A DNA stretch of 64,000 nt from Mesorhizobium sp. ORS 3324. GTDB taxonomy: Bacteria > Pseudomonadota > Alphaproteobacteria > Rhizobiales > Rhizobiaceae. Numbering within the stretch: position 1 is the first letter of the stretch; every line of letters begins with the position of its first letter. Under the pieces are notes generated by a model. It saw nothing but the letters and a program-made list of their open reading frames with translations. It had not been told where the DNA came from and did no database searches. A program made the translations under genes and the position numbers. Positions 37,861 through 47,047 of this stretch are shown one piece after another. The stretch is taken from NCBI GenBank assembly GCA_000824825.2, contig LM655174.1, forward strand, positions 54,059-118,058, read 5' to 3'.

Positions 37861-38607
37861 CTACACCCGCACAAACCCCTCGCTCGCCCTCAACAGGTTG
37901 CGCGTGTAATCCTCGCTGACGCGATGGCCGATGAGCTGGCTCGCGGTCAGCGTCTCGACCGCCTCGCCGTTCTGCATCACCATCAGCCGCTCGCACATAT
38001 GGGTGATGATGGCGAGGTCGTGGCTGACCATCAGGAAGGTGAGCTTGCGGCGGCGCCGCACTTCTTCCAGCAGGTTCAGCACTTCGGCCTGCACGGAGGC
38101 GTCGAGCGCCGAGGTCGGCTCGTCGAGCAGCAGGATCGAAGGTTCGAGGATCAGCGCGCGGGCGATCGCCACGCGCTGGCGCTGGCCGCCGGAGAGCTGG
38201 TGGGCGTAGCGGAAGCGGAAGCCCTTGCCGAGGCCGACCTCGTCCAGCGCGCGCTCGATGCGCTTTTCGCCGTCGGCGATGCCATGGATGGCCAGAGGTT
38301 CCTGCAGCAGCCGGTCGACGGTCTGGCGCGGATGCAGCGACCCATACGGATCCTGGAAGACCATCTGCACGTCGCGGTAGAAGGCCTTGTCGCGGGTCTT
38401 GCCGAGCGCCTTGCCGTTCACCGTTATGGTGCCGCCGGCAGCAGGCGCCAGGCCGGTGATCGCCCTCAGCAGCGTCGATTTGCCGGAGCCGCTCTCGCCG
38501 ACAAGCCCGTAGGATTCGCCTTCTCTGACTTCGAGGTCCACGCCCTTCAGCGCGCGAAAGCGGTCGAAGACCACCTCCAGCCCTTCGATGGTGATCGCGG
38601 CGGTCAT
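37861..38607 (-). CDS. Peptide-type ABC importer ATP-binding protein (second ATPase)
   Basis: The 248-residue ATPase of the OppF/DppF class has Walker [14 protein letters not shown] (about 37-49), signature [16 protein letters not shown] and Walker [13 protein letters not shown]. The ATG at 38607 overlaps the stop of the upstream ATPase (ATGA); the apparent earlier GTG would overlap more. It energises the importer encoded by the four genes upstream. It converges with the enolase-superfamily gene, leaving 111 bases without a gene. Confidence 0.93.
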   Translation of the reverse strand: MTAAITIEGLEVVFDRFRALKGVDLEVREGESYGLVGESGSGKSTLLRAITGLAPAAGGTITVNGKALGKTRDKAFYRDVQMVFQDPYGSLHPRQTVDRLLQEPLAIHGIADGEKRIERALDEVGLGKGFRFRYAHQLSGGQRQRVAIARALILEPSILLLDEPTSALDASVQAEVLNLLEEVRRRRKLTFLMVSHDLAIITHMCERLMVMQNGEAVETLTASQLIGHRVSEDYTRNLLRASEGFVRV

Positions 38608-39464
38608 GCCGCCCACTCCGGCTTGCGGTCGAGCACCGGCAGCGGATGGCGCTCGAAGCCGATCCTCGGCATGCAGTTGAGCAGGCCGCGCGTGTAGGGA
38701 TGCTGGGCATCGCGCAGCTCGGACGCCTTGAGCTGCTCCACCACCTTGCCGGCATACATGACGACGACGCGGTCGCAGAAGGAGGAGACCAGGCGCAAAT
38801 CGTGCGAGATGAAGATCAGCCCCATGCCGCGCTCGGCCACCAGCTTGTCGAGGATGTTCAGCACATCGAGCTGCACGGTGACGTCTAGCGCCGAGGTCGG
38901 CTCGTCGGCGATCATCAGCTCCGGCCCGGCGATCAGCATCATGGCGATCATGGCGCGCTGCCCCATGCCGCCCGAGACCTCGTGCGGGTGGAGGTCGAAA
39001 ACGCGGGCCGGGTCGCGGATCTGCACCGCGCGAAGCATCTCGAGCGCTCGCTCGCGGGCTTCCGCCTTTCCGACCTTCTCATGCGTGCGCAGCGTCTCGA
39101 CGATCTGGCGGCCGATGGTCATCACCGGATCGAGCGAATATTTCGGATCCTGCAGGATCATGGCGATACGATTTCCCCGCAGCGCGCGACGCTGGCCGGG
39201 CGATATCGAAAGCAAGTCGATGCCGTCGAAATTGAGCTTCTTCGCCGACACCTGCGCCTGCGGCGGGGTCACGCCCATGATGGCGCGACCGGTCTGCGAC
39301 TTGCCGGAACCGCTCTCGCCGACAATGCCCAGCCGTTCGCGGCCGAGCGAAAAGGATACGCCACGCACGGCCTGGACGATCCCGGTGCGGGTCGGGAAGG
39401 TGACGCGCAGGTCGTCGACTTCGAGAAGGGCGCCTTTTGATTGCTTATCCGGATTGCCGCTCAT
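38604..39464 (-). CDS. Peptide-type ABC importer ATP-binding protein (first ATPase)
   Basis: The 286-residue OppD/DppD-class ATPase carries Walker [14 protein letters not shown], signature VSGGMGQRAMIAMMLI (a variant of LSGGQ) and Walker [17 protein letters not shown]-terminal oligopeptide-transporter helper region (about 240-286, HPYTRGLLNCMPRIGFERHP) follows. The start at ATG 39464 was chosen because the upstream extension is shadow of the permease gene. It is 10 bases downstream of the second permease. Confidence 0.93.
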   Translation of the reverse strand: MSGNPDKQSKGALLEVDDLRVTFPTRTGIVQAVRGVSFSLGRERLGIVGESGSGKSQTGRAIMGVTPPQAQVSAKKLNFDGIDLLSISPGQRRALRGNRIAMILQDPKYSLDPVMTIGRQIVETLRTHEKVGKAEARERALEMLRAVQIRDPARVFDLHPHEVSGGMGQRAMIAMMLIAGPELMIADEPTSALDVTVQLDVLNILDKLVAERGMGLIFISHDLRLVSSFCDRVVVMYAGKVVEQLKASELRDAQHPYTRGLLNCMPRIGFERHPLPVLDRKPEWAA

Positions 39465-39474
39465 TGGTCGCCGC

Positions 39475-40401
39475 TCACTGGTCACCGCTCCGGGGATCGA
39501 GCGCGTCGCGCAACCCGTCGCCGAGCAGGTTGAAGCCGAGGCTGACGATGAGGATGGCAGCACCCGGCGCCGCGGCCACCCACCACTGGTCGAGGATGAA
39601 GCGGCGGCCGGACGCGATCATCGCGCCCCATTCGGGCAGCGGCGGCTGCGCGCCGAGGCCGAGGAAGCCGAGGCCGGCGGCGGTGAGGATGATGCCGGCC
39701 ATGTCGAGCGTCACGCGGATGATCAGCGAGGAGATGCAGAGCGGCATGATGTGGCGCAGCACGATGCGGAAGGGCGATGCGCCCATCAGTTGCACCGCCT
39801 TGATGTAGTCGGAGTTGCGCACCGTCAGCGTCTCGGCGCGGGCGATGCGCGCATAGGGCGGCCAGGAGGTGATGGCGATCGCTATCACCGCATTCTCGAT
39901 GCCCGGGCCAAGTGCCGCGACGAAGGCCAGCGCCAGGACAAGCTTGGGGAAGGCGAGGAAGATGTCGGTGATGCGCATCAGGATCGTGTCGGTCCAGCCG
40001 CCGGCATAGCCGGCCACGGTGCCGACCAGCAGGCCGATGGGCGCGGCGATGACGGCGACGAGGATCACCACATAGAGCGTCCAGCGCGAGCCGTAGACGA
40101 TGCGCGAATAGATGTCGCGACCGAGGTCGTCGGTGCCGAACCAGTGCGCGGCGCTCGGCGCCAGCAAGCGGGCATTCTTCAGGTCACCCACGGTCGGCGA
40201 ATAGGGCGCCAGCACGCCGGCAAGGGCGGCAATCACCACCAAGGCAAGGATGATGAGCAAACCAATGAAGGCCAGCCGATTTGCCGTGAAGCGCCGCCAC
40301 GCGACATAGGCGCGGCCGAGCCTTGCCTGCATGCGCGAGGCCGGCCGCTCGCTGAGCAGCCATTCGCGGCGGGAGAAGGCGCCGGCGTCGGAGGCGGTCA
40401 T
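39475..40401 (-). CDS. Peptide-type ABC importer permease (DppC class)
   Basis: The 308-residue inner-membrane protein has an N-terminal cytoplasmic segment, one helix (NRLAFIGLLIILALVVIAAL), then five more in the BPD_transp_1 domain. The EAA-type loop is ARAETLTVRNSDYIKAVQLM. The ATG at 40401 is chosen; the frame continues upstream through a palindromic repeat element without similarity. It pairs with the DppB-class permease, from which it is separated by 196 bases carrying that repeat. Confidence 0.92.
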   Translation of the reverse strand: MTASDAGAFSRREWLLSERPASRMQARLGRAYVAWRRFTANRLAFIGLLIILALVVIAALAGVLAPYSPTVGDLKNARLLAPSAAHWFGTDDLGRDIYSRIVYGSRWTLYVVILVAVIAAPIGLLVGTVAGYAGGWTDTILMRITDIFLAFPKLVLALAFVAALGPGIENAVIAIAITSWPPYARIARAETLTVRNSDYIKAVQLMGASPFRIVLRHIMPLCISSLIIRVTLDMAGIILTAAGLGFLGLGAQPPLPEWGAMIASGRRFILDQWWVAAAPGAAILIVSLGFNLLGDGLRDALDPRSGDQ

Positions 40402-40425
40402 GACGATGCCTCTTGAAGCTGTCGA

Positions 40426-40559
40426 CACCCACTCCGAACTGCTTCGCAGACACCCTCTCCCCCGTTCGACGGGGGAGAGGAAAGGCGCCAAGCGTGCGAC
40501 CAGCTTTTCCTCTCCCCCGGGCCGGGGGAGAGGTGGCCGGAAGCGTCGGAGTGGGGGTG
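40426..40559. repeat. RIME-like double-palindrome element inside the ABC operon
   Basis: Outer arms CACCCACTCCGA/TCGGAGTGGGGGTG enclose two hairpins: CCTCTCCCCCG-TTCGA-CGGGGGAGAGG (40454-40480) and CCTCTCCCCCGG-G-CCGGGGGAGAGG (40509-40533). This two-palindrome mosaic resembles rhizobial intergenic mosaic elements. It lies between the two permease genes of one operon and could affect mRNA processing there. Confidence 0.8.
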
Positions 40560-40597
40560 ATTGGCCGCAGCCAAGCCCGAAAGTGCGATACCCCTGC

Positions 40598-41665
40598 TCA
40601 TCCTGCCTTGGTCCTTGGATCGAGAAGCCGGTAGAGCAGGTCGGACAGAAGGTTGATGCCGATGAACACCGAGCCGATGATGATGGTGCCGCCGAGCACC
40701 GCATTCATGTCGGCGTTCTGCAACGAGTTGGTGATGTAGAGCCCGATGCCCGGCCAGGAGAAGACGGTTTCGGTCAGCACCGAGCCTTCGAGCAGGCTGG
40801 CGTAGGAGAGCGCGATCACCGTGACCATCGGCACCGCGGCGTTGCGCAGCGCGTGGCCCCATATGATGCGCCTTTCCGACAGGCCCTTGGCGCGGGCGGC
40901 GACGATATATTCCTGCGCCATTTCGTTCAGCATGAAGGAGCGCGTCATGCGGCTGATATAGGCGAGCGCGAAATAGCCGAGCAGCGAGGCCGGCAGGATG
41001 ATGTGGCGGTAGGCGTCGTAAAAGACATCCCACTGGCCCTGCATCGCCGCGTCGAGGAGGTAGAAGCCGGTGATCGGCGTGAAGGTGTATTCGTAGACGA
41101 CGTCGAGCCGCGCCGGAAAGGCGACCCACTGCAGCTTGGCGTAGAACAGGACGAGGCCGAGCAGTCCCAGCCAGAAGATCGGCACGGAATAGCCGATCAG
41201 GCCGATGATGCGGACAATCTGGTCGATGAGGCTGCCGCGCCTGACCGCGGCCAGCACCCCAAGCGGCACACCGATGACGGCGCCGATGATGGTGCCCAGC
41301 GTGGCAAGCTCGATGGTCGCCGGAAAGACGCGGCGAATGTCGGACATCACCGGATTGGTGGTCAGCACCGAGGTGCCGAAATCGCCGCTGAGGGCACTTT
41401 TCACATAGATGTAGAACTGCTGGATCAGCGGCAGGTCGAGGCCCATCTCGCGGCGCGTGCGCTCGACGACGGCTGTCGGCGCTCGGTCGCCGAGCACGGC
41501 CAGCACGGGATCGATGGGGATGACGCGACCGATGAAGAAGGTCACCGCGAGAAGACCGAGATAGGTCGTCACCGCGATGACCAGGAAACGGCCGATCGAT
41601 GATAAAATCGCGACGGCACGGGCGCTGCCGCGCCCTGCCGTCGCCTGGTTTTCAGCTACGCTCAC
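40598..41665 (-). CDS. Peptide-type ABC importer permease (DppB class)
   Basis: The 355-residue inner-membrane protein has an N-terminal helix (about 28-50), a periplasmic segment with the family motif LGDRAPTAVVERTRREMGLD, then five helices and the EAA loop [20 protein letters not shown]. It starts with GTG at 41665, 13 bases after the stop of the binding-protein gene. The order is binding protein, permease, permease, ATPase, ATPase. Confidence 0.92.
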   Translation of the reverse strand: MSVAENQATAGRGSARAVAILSSIGRFLVIAVTTYLGLLAVTFFIGRVIPIDPVLAVLGDRAPTAVVERTRREMGLDLPLIQQFYIYVKSALSGDFGTSVLTTNPVMSDIRRVFPATIELATLGTIIGAVIGVPLGVLAAVRRGSLIDQIVRIIGLIGYSVPIFWLGLLGLVLFYAKLQWVAFPARLDVVYEYTFTPITGFYLLDAAMQGQWDVFYDAYRHIILPASLLGYFALAYISRMTRSFMLNEMAQEYIVAARAKGLSERRIIWGHALRNAAVPMVTVIALSYASLLEGSVLTETVFSWPGIGLYITNSLQNADMNAVLGGTIIIGSVFIGINLLSDLLYRLLDPRTKAG

Positions 41666-41678
41666 GCGTCCGACGAGC

Positions 41679-43313
41679 CTACTTGGAAACCGTCCAGACG
41701 AAATTGGTGTCGAAGCTCGGGCCGAGCTTGAAATCCTTGAGGTTCTTGCGCAGGCCGGCCACTTCCAGCTGCTGGTGGATGATGACGAAGGGGCTGGTGT
41801 CGAGGATCTTCTGCTGCAGGTCCTTGTACATGTCGGCGCGCTTGGTCGAATCCTTCTCCAGCAGCGCCGCCTCGGTCTCCTTGGTCAAATCCGGAATGTC
41901 CCAGGAATTGCGCCAGGCCAGCGTCTTGATCTTGGCGGAGTCGGAATTGTCCGGGTTGGAAGCGAAGGTCTGGGCGTTGGAGTTCGGATCGAAATAGTCC
42001 TGGCCCCAGTTGCCGATATAGATGTCGTGGTTGCGGGCACGATATTTGGTCAGCGTCTGCTTGCCGTCGCCAGGGATGATCTCCAGCTTGATGCCGGCCT
42101 GGCCCAGCGTCTGCTGGATCGATTCCGCCATGCCTGTGGTCGGCTGGCCGGTGCGCACGTCCATGGTCACCTTGAAGCCGTCGGGCAGGCCGGCCTTGGC
42201 CAGCAGCTCCTTCGCCTTCGCGACGTCGAACTTGAAGGGATTCTCGTCGACAGCGCCAAGGTCGCCCTTGGGCAGGAAGGACTGATGGATCTCGCCGATG
42301 CCCTTGAGGATGGTCGAGGCCATCGCGTCATAGTCGACCAGGTATTTGAACGCCTGGCGCACCTCCGGCTTCGCGAGGTTCGGGTTCTTCTGGTTGAGGC
42401 TGATGTAGTAGACCGTGCCCTTCGGCGCGCTCGTCGTGGTGAGATCGGCGTTCTTGGCAATGGCATCGAGGTCGTTCGGCTCGAGGTTGCGGGCGACGTC
42501 GATGTCGCCGGCCTCCAGCGCCAGGCGCTGCGCGGAGCTTTCCTTCATGTTGCGGTAGATGACGCGCGCGAGCTTGGCCTTCTCGCCATTGTAGTTGTCG
42601 TTGCGCTCCAGCACGACGGCTTCGTTGGCGCGCCATTCGCGCAGCTTGTACGGGCCCGAGCCGGCATAGCCAGTCTTCAGCCAGGCATTGCCGAAGTCGT
42701 TGTCCCATTTGTAGTCGGCGCTCGGCTTGACGGCCGCGACATGCTCCTTGACCAGTTTGCTGTCGACGACGGAAGCGACGGTTGCCGACAGGCAGTTCAG
42801 CACGAAGCTCGGCGCATAGGCCTTGTCGACGACGAACTGGAAGGTGGTGTCGTCGACCGCCTTGGCCTTTTCGGCGACGTTGTCGCCGCTGATGCCCAGC
42901 TGCTCGATGATGAAGGCCGGGCTCTTGTCGAGCTTGACGGCGCGCTCGAAGGAGTAGGCGACGTCGGCCGCGGTGATCGGATTGCCCGAGGCGAACTTCA
43001 TGCCGGGCTTGAGCTTGAAGGTGTAGGTCAGGCCATCGTCGGAAACGGTCCAGCTCTCGGCGAGATCGCCCTTCACCTTGGAGGTGTCGCTGAGGTCGAG
43101 GCGAACCAGGAGATCGTAGGTGTTGCCGGTGACCTCGGCCGTCGACAGCTCGAACGCCTCGCCCGGATCCATGGTGATTATGTCATCGATCGCGAAGCCT
43201 TCAACCAGCGTGTCGGGAGGCGAGACCGCGAAAGCGGGCGCAGCGAGCAGCGCGGACATCGCCACACCCGCGAGCAAGCCACGAGAGCGAAGAGCAAACC
43301 TTTCCATCATCAT
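41679..43313 (-). CDS. ABC importer periplasmic binding protein (SBP family 5)
   Basis: The 544-residue protein has a Sec signal peptide (RGLLAGVAMSALLAAPAFA) and the family-5 binding fold (TVSDDGLTYTFKLKPGMKFA, ITAADVAYSFERAVKLDKSP). Three ATGs in a row (43313, 43310, 43307) can serve as the start, preceded by AGGGAA. The ligand cannot be read from sequence: peptides, opines or sugar derivatives are possible. The neighbouring GntR regulator and enolase-superfamily enzyme hint at a catabolic substrate. Confidence 0.92.
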   Translation of the reverse strand: MMMERFALRSRGLLAGVAMSALLAAPAFAVSPPDTLVEGFAIDDIITMDPGEAFELSTAEVTGNTYDLLVRLDLSDTSKVKGDLAESWTVSDDGLTYTFKLKPGMKFASGNPITAADVAYSFERAVKLDKSPAFIIEQLGISGDNVAEKAKAVDDTTFQFVVDKAYAPSFVLNCLSATVASVVDSKLVKEHVAAVKPSADYKWDNDFGNAWLKTGYAGSGPYKLREWRANEAVVLERNDNYNGEKAKLARVIYRNMKESSAQRLALEAGDIDVARNLEPNDLDAIAKNADLTTTSAPKGTVYYISLNQKNPNLAKPEVRQAFKYLVDYDAMASTILKGIGEIHQSFLPKGDLGAVDENPFKFDVAKAKELLAKAGLPDGFKVTMDVRTGQPTTGMAESIQQTLGQAGIKLEIIPGDGKQTLTKYRARNHDIYIGNWGQDYFDPNSNAQTFASNPDNSDSAKIKTLAWRNSWDIPDLTKETEAALLEKDSTKRADMYKDLQQKILDTSPFVIIHQQLEVAGLRKNLKDFKLGPSFDTNFVWTVSK

Positions 43314-43577
43314 GTGATCGTTCCCTGTTTTGTTGACCTGAGTTCCCGGCTCAGGGCTGCATTCTTCTCGAAGCCGACAGCGGCTCGGACCGCTTACCGT
43401 CGTGGTTTTTGTCCAGTTGGTCAACACCCTATTCGGCGGCGCCGGGACCGGCAACGCGCATTTTTCAAGAGAGCTTATTGGGCCAGAACGAACCGAGATG
43501 AGTCGACCAAATGCGCCGGCTAATGGAAGCCGCCAATCAGAAAAAATCTGCCAGGGTTCGCGACCCGGACGCCGCCG

Positions 43578-44828
43578 TCATTTCAGCTCTGCAACCAGCC
43601 CCGCATCTGGGAAACAGGTGGCGGCCTTGCCGATCTTCGCCTGCCAAACCCCGATCGAGCGGCGCGTCTTGAAGCCGGGCAGGCCGTCGGCGCTGCCGAC
43701 GTCGTAGCCCTTGGCTTCCAGCGCCTGCTGGAGGGCCGCGATATCGGACCGGTGGAGATCGCCGACCGGGCCCCAGGCGCCGGCAAAGGTGGCGTCGCCC
43801 TTGGCGATGCGGTCGGCGGCGTGGCCGATGAAGAGCGCATAGAGGTCGCTGGTGTTGTATTCCTTCAGCACATAGAAGTTCGGCGTGACGATGAAGGCCG
43901 GGCCGCTGCGCCCGGCGGGCATCAGGAGGAAGCCCTGGGCCTTCATTTCACTGGCCGGAAATGGCTTGCCGCCGACGCGCGCAATGCCCATCGCCGCCCA
44001 GTCGGCGATTTTCTTGCCCTGGTCGGGTCCCTCGAGCGCGCAGGAGACTTTCGTCGGCACGGTCACCTCGAAACCCCAACCGCGTCCCCTCACCCAGCCA
44101 TAATGGACGAGGTAATTGGCGATCGAGGCGAGCACGTCCGGCGTCGAGTTCCAGATGTCGGGGCGGCCGTCGCCGTCGAAATCGACGGCGTGCTTGAGGA
44201 AGGAGGTCGGCATGAACTGCGGCTGGCCGAGCGCGCCGGCCCAGGACGACTTCATGGCGTTGACCGGCGCCAGCCCGCGCTCGACGATTTCGAGCGCCGC
44301 CAGCACCTCGGTGCGGAAGAAATCCTTCTTGGTCGACATGAACGCCTTGGTGCCAAGCACCTCGAAGGCATCGTAAGGCATCTTGGCGGCGCCGAACCCG
44401 GTCTCGCGCCCCCAGATCGCCAGGACGATCTCGCCCGGCACGCCGTAGCGCTTCTCGATGAGCCCCAGCACGCGGGCGTTGGCGCTCTCGCGCGTCCTTC
44501 CGCCGGTCGTGACGGCGCGGATGATCTTGTCGGCGAAATAGTTGCCGGGCGGGCCGAACTCGGCCTGATGCTGTATCTGCGGCGTCGTCGGCTTCGCGCC
44601 GGGCATGACGAGGTCCGGCAGCTTGAGGTTCGGCTTCACGCCTATGAAGGCGGCGTCAAAGGTTTTCTTCGAGATGCCCTTCGCCTTGGCCTCGGGCCAG
44701 AGATCGGTCTGCAGCCAGGCCTGGAACTGGTCGTCAATGGGGGCGGCTGAGGCTGGGATGGTGAGGAGGACGACAAACGCGGCAAGGAAGGAGAGCACGG
44801 CCAATCTGAGAGGCTTGCGTTCCTTCAC
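43578..44828 (-). CDS. Lytic murein transglycosylase (MltB family)
   Basis: The 416-residue periplasmic enzyme cleaves peptidoglycan glycan strands. It has a signal peptide (LAVLSFLAAFVVLLTIPASA), the MltB/SLT-type domain (about 30-330) with catalytic-Glu region AIWGRETGFGA and GALGQPQFMPTSF, and a C-terminal peptidoglycan-binding domain (about 355-410, IAALQQALEAKGYDVGSADG). The GTG at 44828 is chosen; the open frame continues upstream, but only through the palindromic repeat, whose G-rich end (GACAGAGGGGGG) supplies the likely ribosome site. Confidence 0.9.
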   Translation of the reverse strand: MKERKPLRLAVLSFLAAFVVLLTIPASAAPIDDQFQAWLQTDLWPEAKAKGISKKTFDAAFIGVKPNLKLPDLVMPGAKPTTPQIQHQAEFGPPGNYFADKIIRAVTTGGRTRESANARVLGLIEKRYGVPGEIVLAIWGRETGFGAAKMPYDAFEVLGTKAFMSTKKDFFRTEVLAALEIVERGLAPVNAMKSSWAGALGQPQFMPTSFLKHAVDFDGDGRPDIWNSTPDVLASIANYLVHYGWVRGRGWGFEVTVPTKVSCALEGPDQGKKIADWAAMGIARVGGKPFPASEMKAQGFLLMPAGRSGPAFIVTPNFYVLKEYNTSDLYALFIGHAADRIAKGDATFAGAWGPVGDLHRSDIAALQQALEAKGYDVGSADGLPGFKTRRSIGVWQAKIGKAATCFPDAGLVAELK

Positions 44829-44985
44829 ACCCCCCTCTGTCCTGCCGGACATCTCCCCCGCAAGGGGGGAGATTGGCGGCTCAGCCGCCGGCGCCCCTGC
44901 TGCAGCGTCGGCGATTTGCGAAAGCGAGCGCGACATCCGATCTCCCCCCTTGCGGGGGAGATGTCCGGCAGGACAGAGGGGGGTG
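44828..44985. repeat. Large inverted-repeat element between lytic transglycosylase and recR
   Basis: Arms of about 43 bases, beginning CACCCCCCTCTGTCCTGCCG (44828 on) and ending CGGCAGGACAGAGGGGGGTG (to 44985), are almost exactly complementary. Each contains a smaller hairpin around CTCCCCC/GGGGGAG. A related copy opens at 63889. The left end coincides with the GTG start of the transglycosylase. Confidence 0.85.
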
Positions 44986-45036
44986 GGACGGAGTGTGACC
45001 TTTCCAGGAAAAACGCCTGCCACCAACCCCTCCCCC

Positions 45037-45642
45037 TCAAAACGTCGTCCTTGACCGCAATGCTGCGGCCAGCGTGCCCTCGTCGAGATAGTCGAGCTCG
45101 CCGCCGACCGGGACGCCATGCGCCAGCCTGGTCACCTTGACATCGAAGCCTGAGAGCTGGTCGGTCAGGTAGTGCGCTGTGGTCTGGCCCTCGACGGTGG
45201 CGTTGACGGCAAGGATCACTTCCTTGACTTCGCCGCCGGCGACACGGTCGACCAGCGAGCGGATGTTGAGCTGGTCTGGGCCGATGCCGTCGAGCGGCGA
45301 CAGCGTGCCGCCGAGCACATGGTAGCGCACGTTCATGGCGGCGGCGCGTTCCAGCGCCCAGAGGTCGGAGACGTCCTCGACGACGATCAGCGTGCCGGCG
45401 TCGCGGCGCGGATCGGTGCAGATCATGCAGGGATCGGAGGTATCGACATTGCCGCAGGTCGAGCAGATGCGCACCTTGTGGACCGCCTCGCCCATGGCCG
45501 CGGCAAGCGGCTCAAGCAGCTGCTCCTTCTTCTTGATGAGATGCAGGGCCGCGCGCCTGGCAGAACGCGGTCCGAGCCCAGGCACCTTGGCCAGGAGCTG
45601 GATCAGGCGTTCGATCTCTGGACCGGCGATTCGTTTCGACAT
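45037..45642 (-). CDS. recR: Recombination protein RecR
   Basis: RecFOR-pathway DNA clamp protein, 201 residues, of typical length. It has an N-terminal helix-hairpin-helix ([20 protein letters not shown]), a four-cysteine zinc finger (CSTCGN...CMIC) and a Toprim domain ([17 protein letters not shown]). In many bacteria it is in one operon with dnaX and ybaB; here a cell wall hydrolase and repeats separate them by about 1.4 kb. Confidence 0.96.
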   Translation of the reverse strand: MSKRIAGPEIERLIQLLAKVPGLGPRSARRAALHLIKKKEQLLEPLAAAMGEAVHKVRICSTCGNVDTSDPCMICTDPRRDAGTLIVVEDVSDLWALERAAAMNVRYHVLGGTLSPLDGIGPDQLNIRSLVDRVAGGEVKEVILAVNATVEGQTTAHYLTDQLSGFDVKVTRLAHGVPVGGELDYLDEGTLAAALRSRTTF

Positions 45643-45653
45643 CGCTCTGATCT

Positions 45654-45754
45654 AGAGCAATTCCAGCAAAAGTGCGAAGCGGTTTTCCGTCCGGAATTGC
45701 GTCGAAACGGAAAGGTGGCGCAGCTCGCCGTCTTCGTGAAACGGTGAACTGCTC
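45654..45754. repeat. Dispersed repeats upstream of recR
   Basis: AGAGCAATTCCAG...GCGGTTTTCCGTCCGGAATTGCGT (45654-45702) is a copy of the family at 51611-51658 and, reversed, at 62251-62419. CGTGAAACGGTGAACTGCTC (45735-45754) is a half-copy of the hairpin at 51672-51714. A further inverted repeat, ATGATCCGC/GCGGATCAT, lies at about 45796-45826. No gene is seen between recR and the hydrolase. Confidence 0.75.
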
Positions 45755-45849
45755 CAAGATTTTTCAGAGCGCTTTGGAACATGCGGCATCCGCGCATGAT
45801 CCGCCAGGCTGCCCTAGCGGATCATGATCGAGGGTCGACTCAGGCTGGT

Positions 45850-46833
45850 TTAGAGCGGCCGGTCCTGGCTGACGATCAGCGCGCCGATGGCATCGGTGTT
45901 CTCAGGCGTCGACTGGAAACCCATCGTCGCTTCCTGCGGGGCGCTCGGGACCGAGGTGACGTACCGGCCCTTCAAAGTGCCGCCGAAGCGGGAGGCGTCC
46001 GGCTCCTCCATCGGCTCCTGCATCGCCACCACCGTCGGCTTCGCCGTGACGCGGCTGCCCTTCGGCGCCGGCGAGACAGAGGCCGTCGTGAAGACCTGCT
46101 GGGCTGGGACCATCGTCGTCTTGGCCGGAAGCGCCGGCGCGGCAGCCGCGGTCATGCCGGCCTGCTTGGCCGGATCCGCATGGACGATGGTCTTGACCAC
46201 CGGCTCGGCGGAAGCCACGAGCACTGGAGCGGCAGGGTCGGTCTTCTGCGACTTGTCGGAGGCCATGGCGACCATGGGTTCGTCGGGCAGCGGCTGCCAG
46301 TTGCGGCCGCGCTTCTCGTAGAAGGCGTTGCCGCCGGCAACCATCGTGTAGTGCATGTTCTTGTAAGGGAAGCGCAGGCCGGCGGTGTGGAAATACATCG
46401 TGTTCTTGAGCTTGGCCTTGCGCTCGCCCTTGAGCACCGCCTCGGCGGCCAGCTCGACATCGGGCAGCGCCTTCGAATTCATAGGCCGGGTCAGCACGCC
46501 GGGAGCGAACTGGCCCCTCTCGCCGACGACCTCGCAGATGGTGCTGCCATGCTGGCCGGAGCGCAGCCGGTTCATCACGACCGTGCCGACGGCGATCATG
46601 CCGTCGCGGCTCGACCGGTTCGACTCGAAGAACATCGCCCTTTGCAGGCACTCCTTGTCCTTCATCGAGTATCTGTAGGAACGCGAGCTCAAGAAGCTCG
46701 GCGTGACGGCGTCGGTCAGGCTCGCCACCGACATGCCATGTGAAGCGGTCTGGCTGCAGCCAGCCAAAAGGAAGGGGGAAGCGGCGATGCCGATAAGCAG
46801 CAGCGGCGTCTTCCATCGCGTCGCGATCAACAA
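45850..46833 (-). CDS. Cell wall hydrolase lipoprotein (SleB/Hydrolase_2 domain)
   Basis: The 327-residue protein has a signal with lipobox LLAGC (Cys26) and a Hydrolase_2 domain (about 60-165, KECLQRAMFFESNRSSRDGM, AVGTVVMNRLRSG and ICEVVGERGQF), with the likely catalytic Glu in FFESN. The C-terminal half is low-complexity Ala/Pro/Val and probably spans periplasm. No ATG is available at the N-terminus: the start is a TTG (46833 or 46830) preceded by GAGG. The substrate is presumably peptidoglycan cross-bridges or glycan; family function outside spores is poorly known. Confidence 0.85.
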   Translation of the reverse strand: MLIATRWKTPLLLIGIAASPFLLAGCSQTASHGMSVASLTDAVTPSFLSSRSYRYSMKDKECLQRAMFFESNRSSRDGMIAVGTVVMNRLRSGQHGSTICEVVGERGQFAPGVLTRPMNSKALPDVELAAEAVLKGERKAKLKNTMYFHTAGLRFPYKNMHYTMVAGGNAFYEKRGRNWQPLPDEPMVAMASDKSQKTDPAAPVLVASAEPVVKTIVHADPAKQAGMTAAAAPALPAKTTMVPAQQVFTTASVSPAPKGSRVTAKPTVVAMQEPMEEPDASRFGGTLKGRYVTSVPSAPQEATMGFQSTPENTDAIGALIVSQDRPL

Positions 46834-47047
46834 TAAAGCCTCACGTCCTGATGCCAGCCCGTCCCGGGATGTGGCAAGAATGAGACTCTTTCCGGCAAAA
46901 AAATGGCTAGATGGTTAGCAACCTCTGGACTTGGGTAAAACTTTATGAATGTCGCGAAATGAGCCCGTGAGCAAAGCCGGCAAAATGGTTAATATTGCGG
47001 TCCGGGCTCAATTTTCGTTCATAATCAATTAACTGGCGAGGCTCGCC

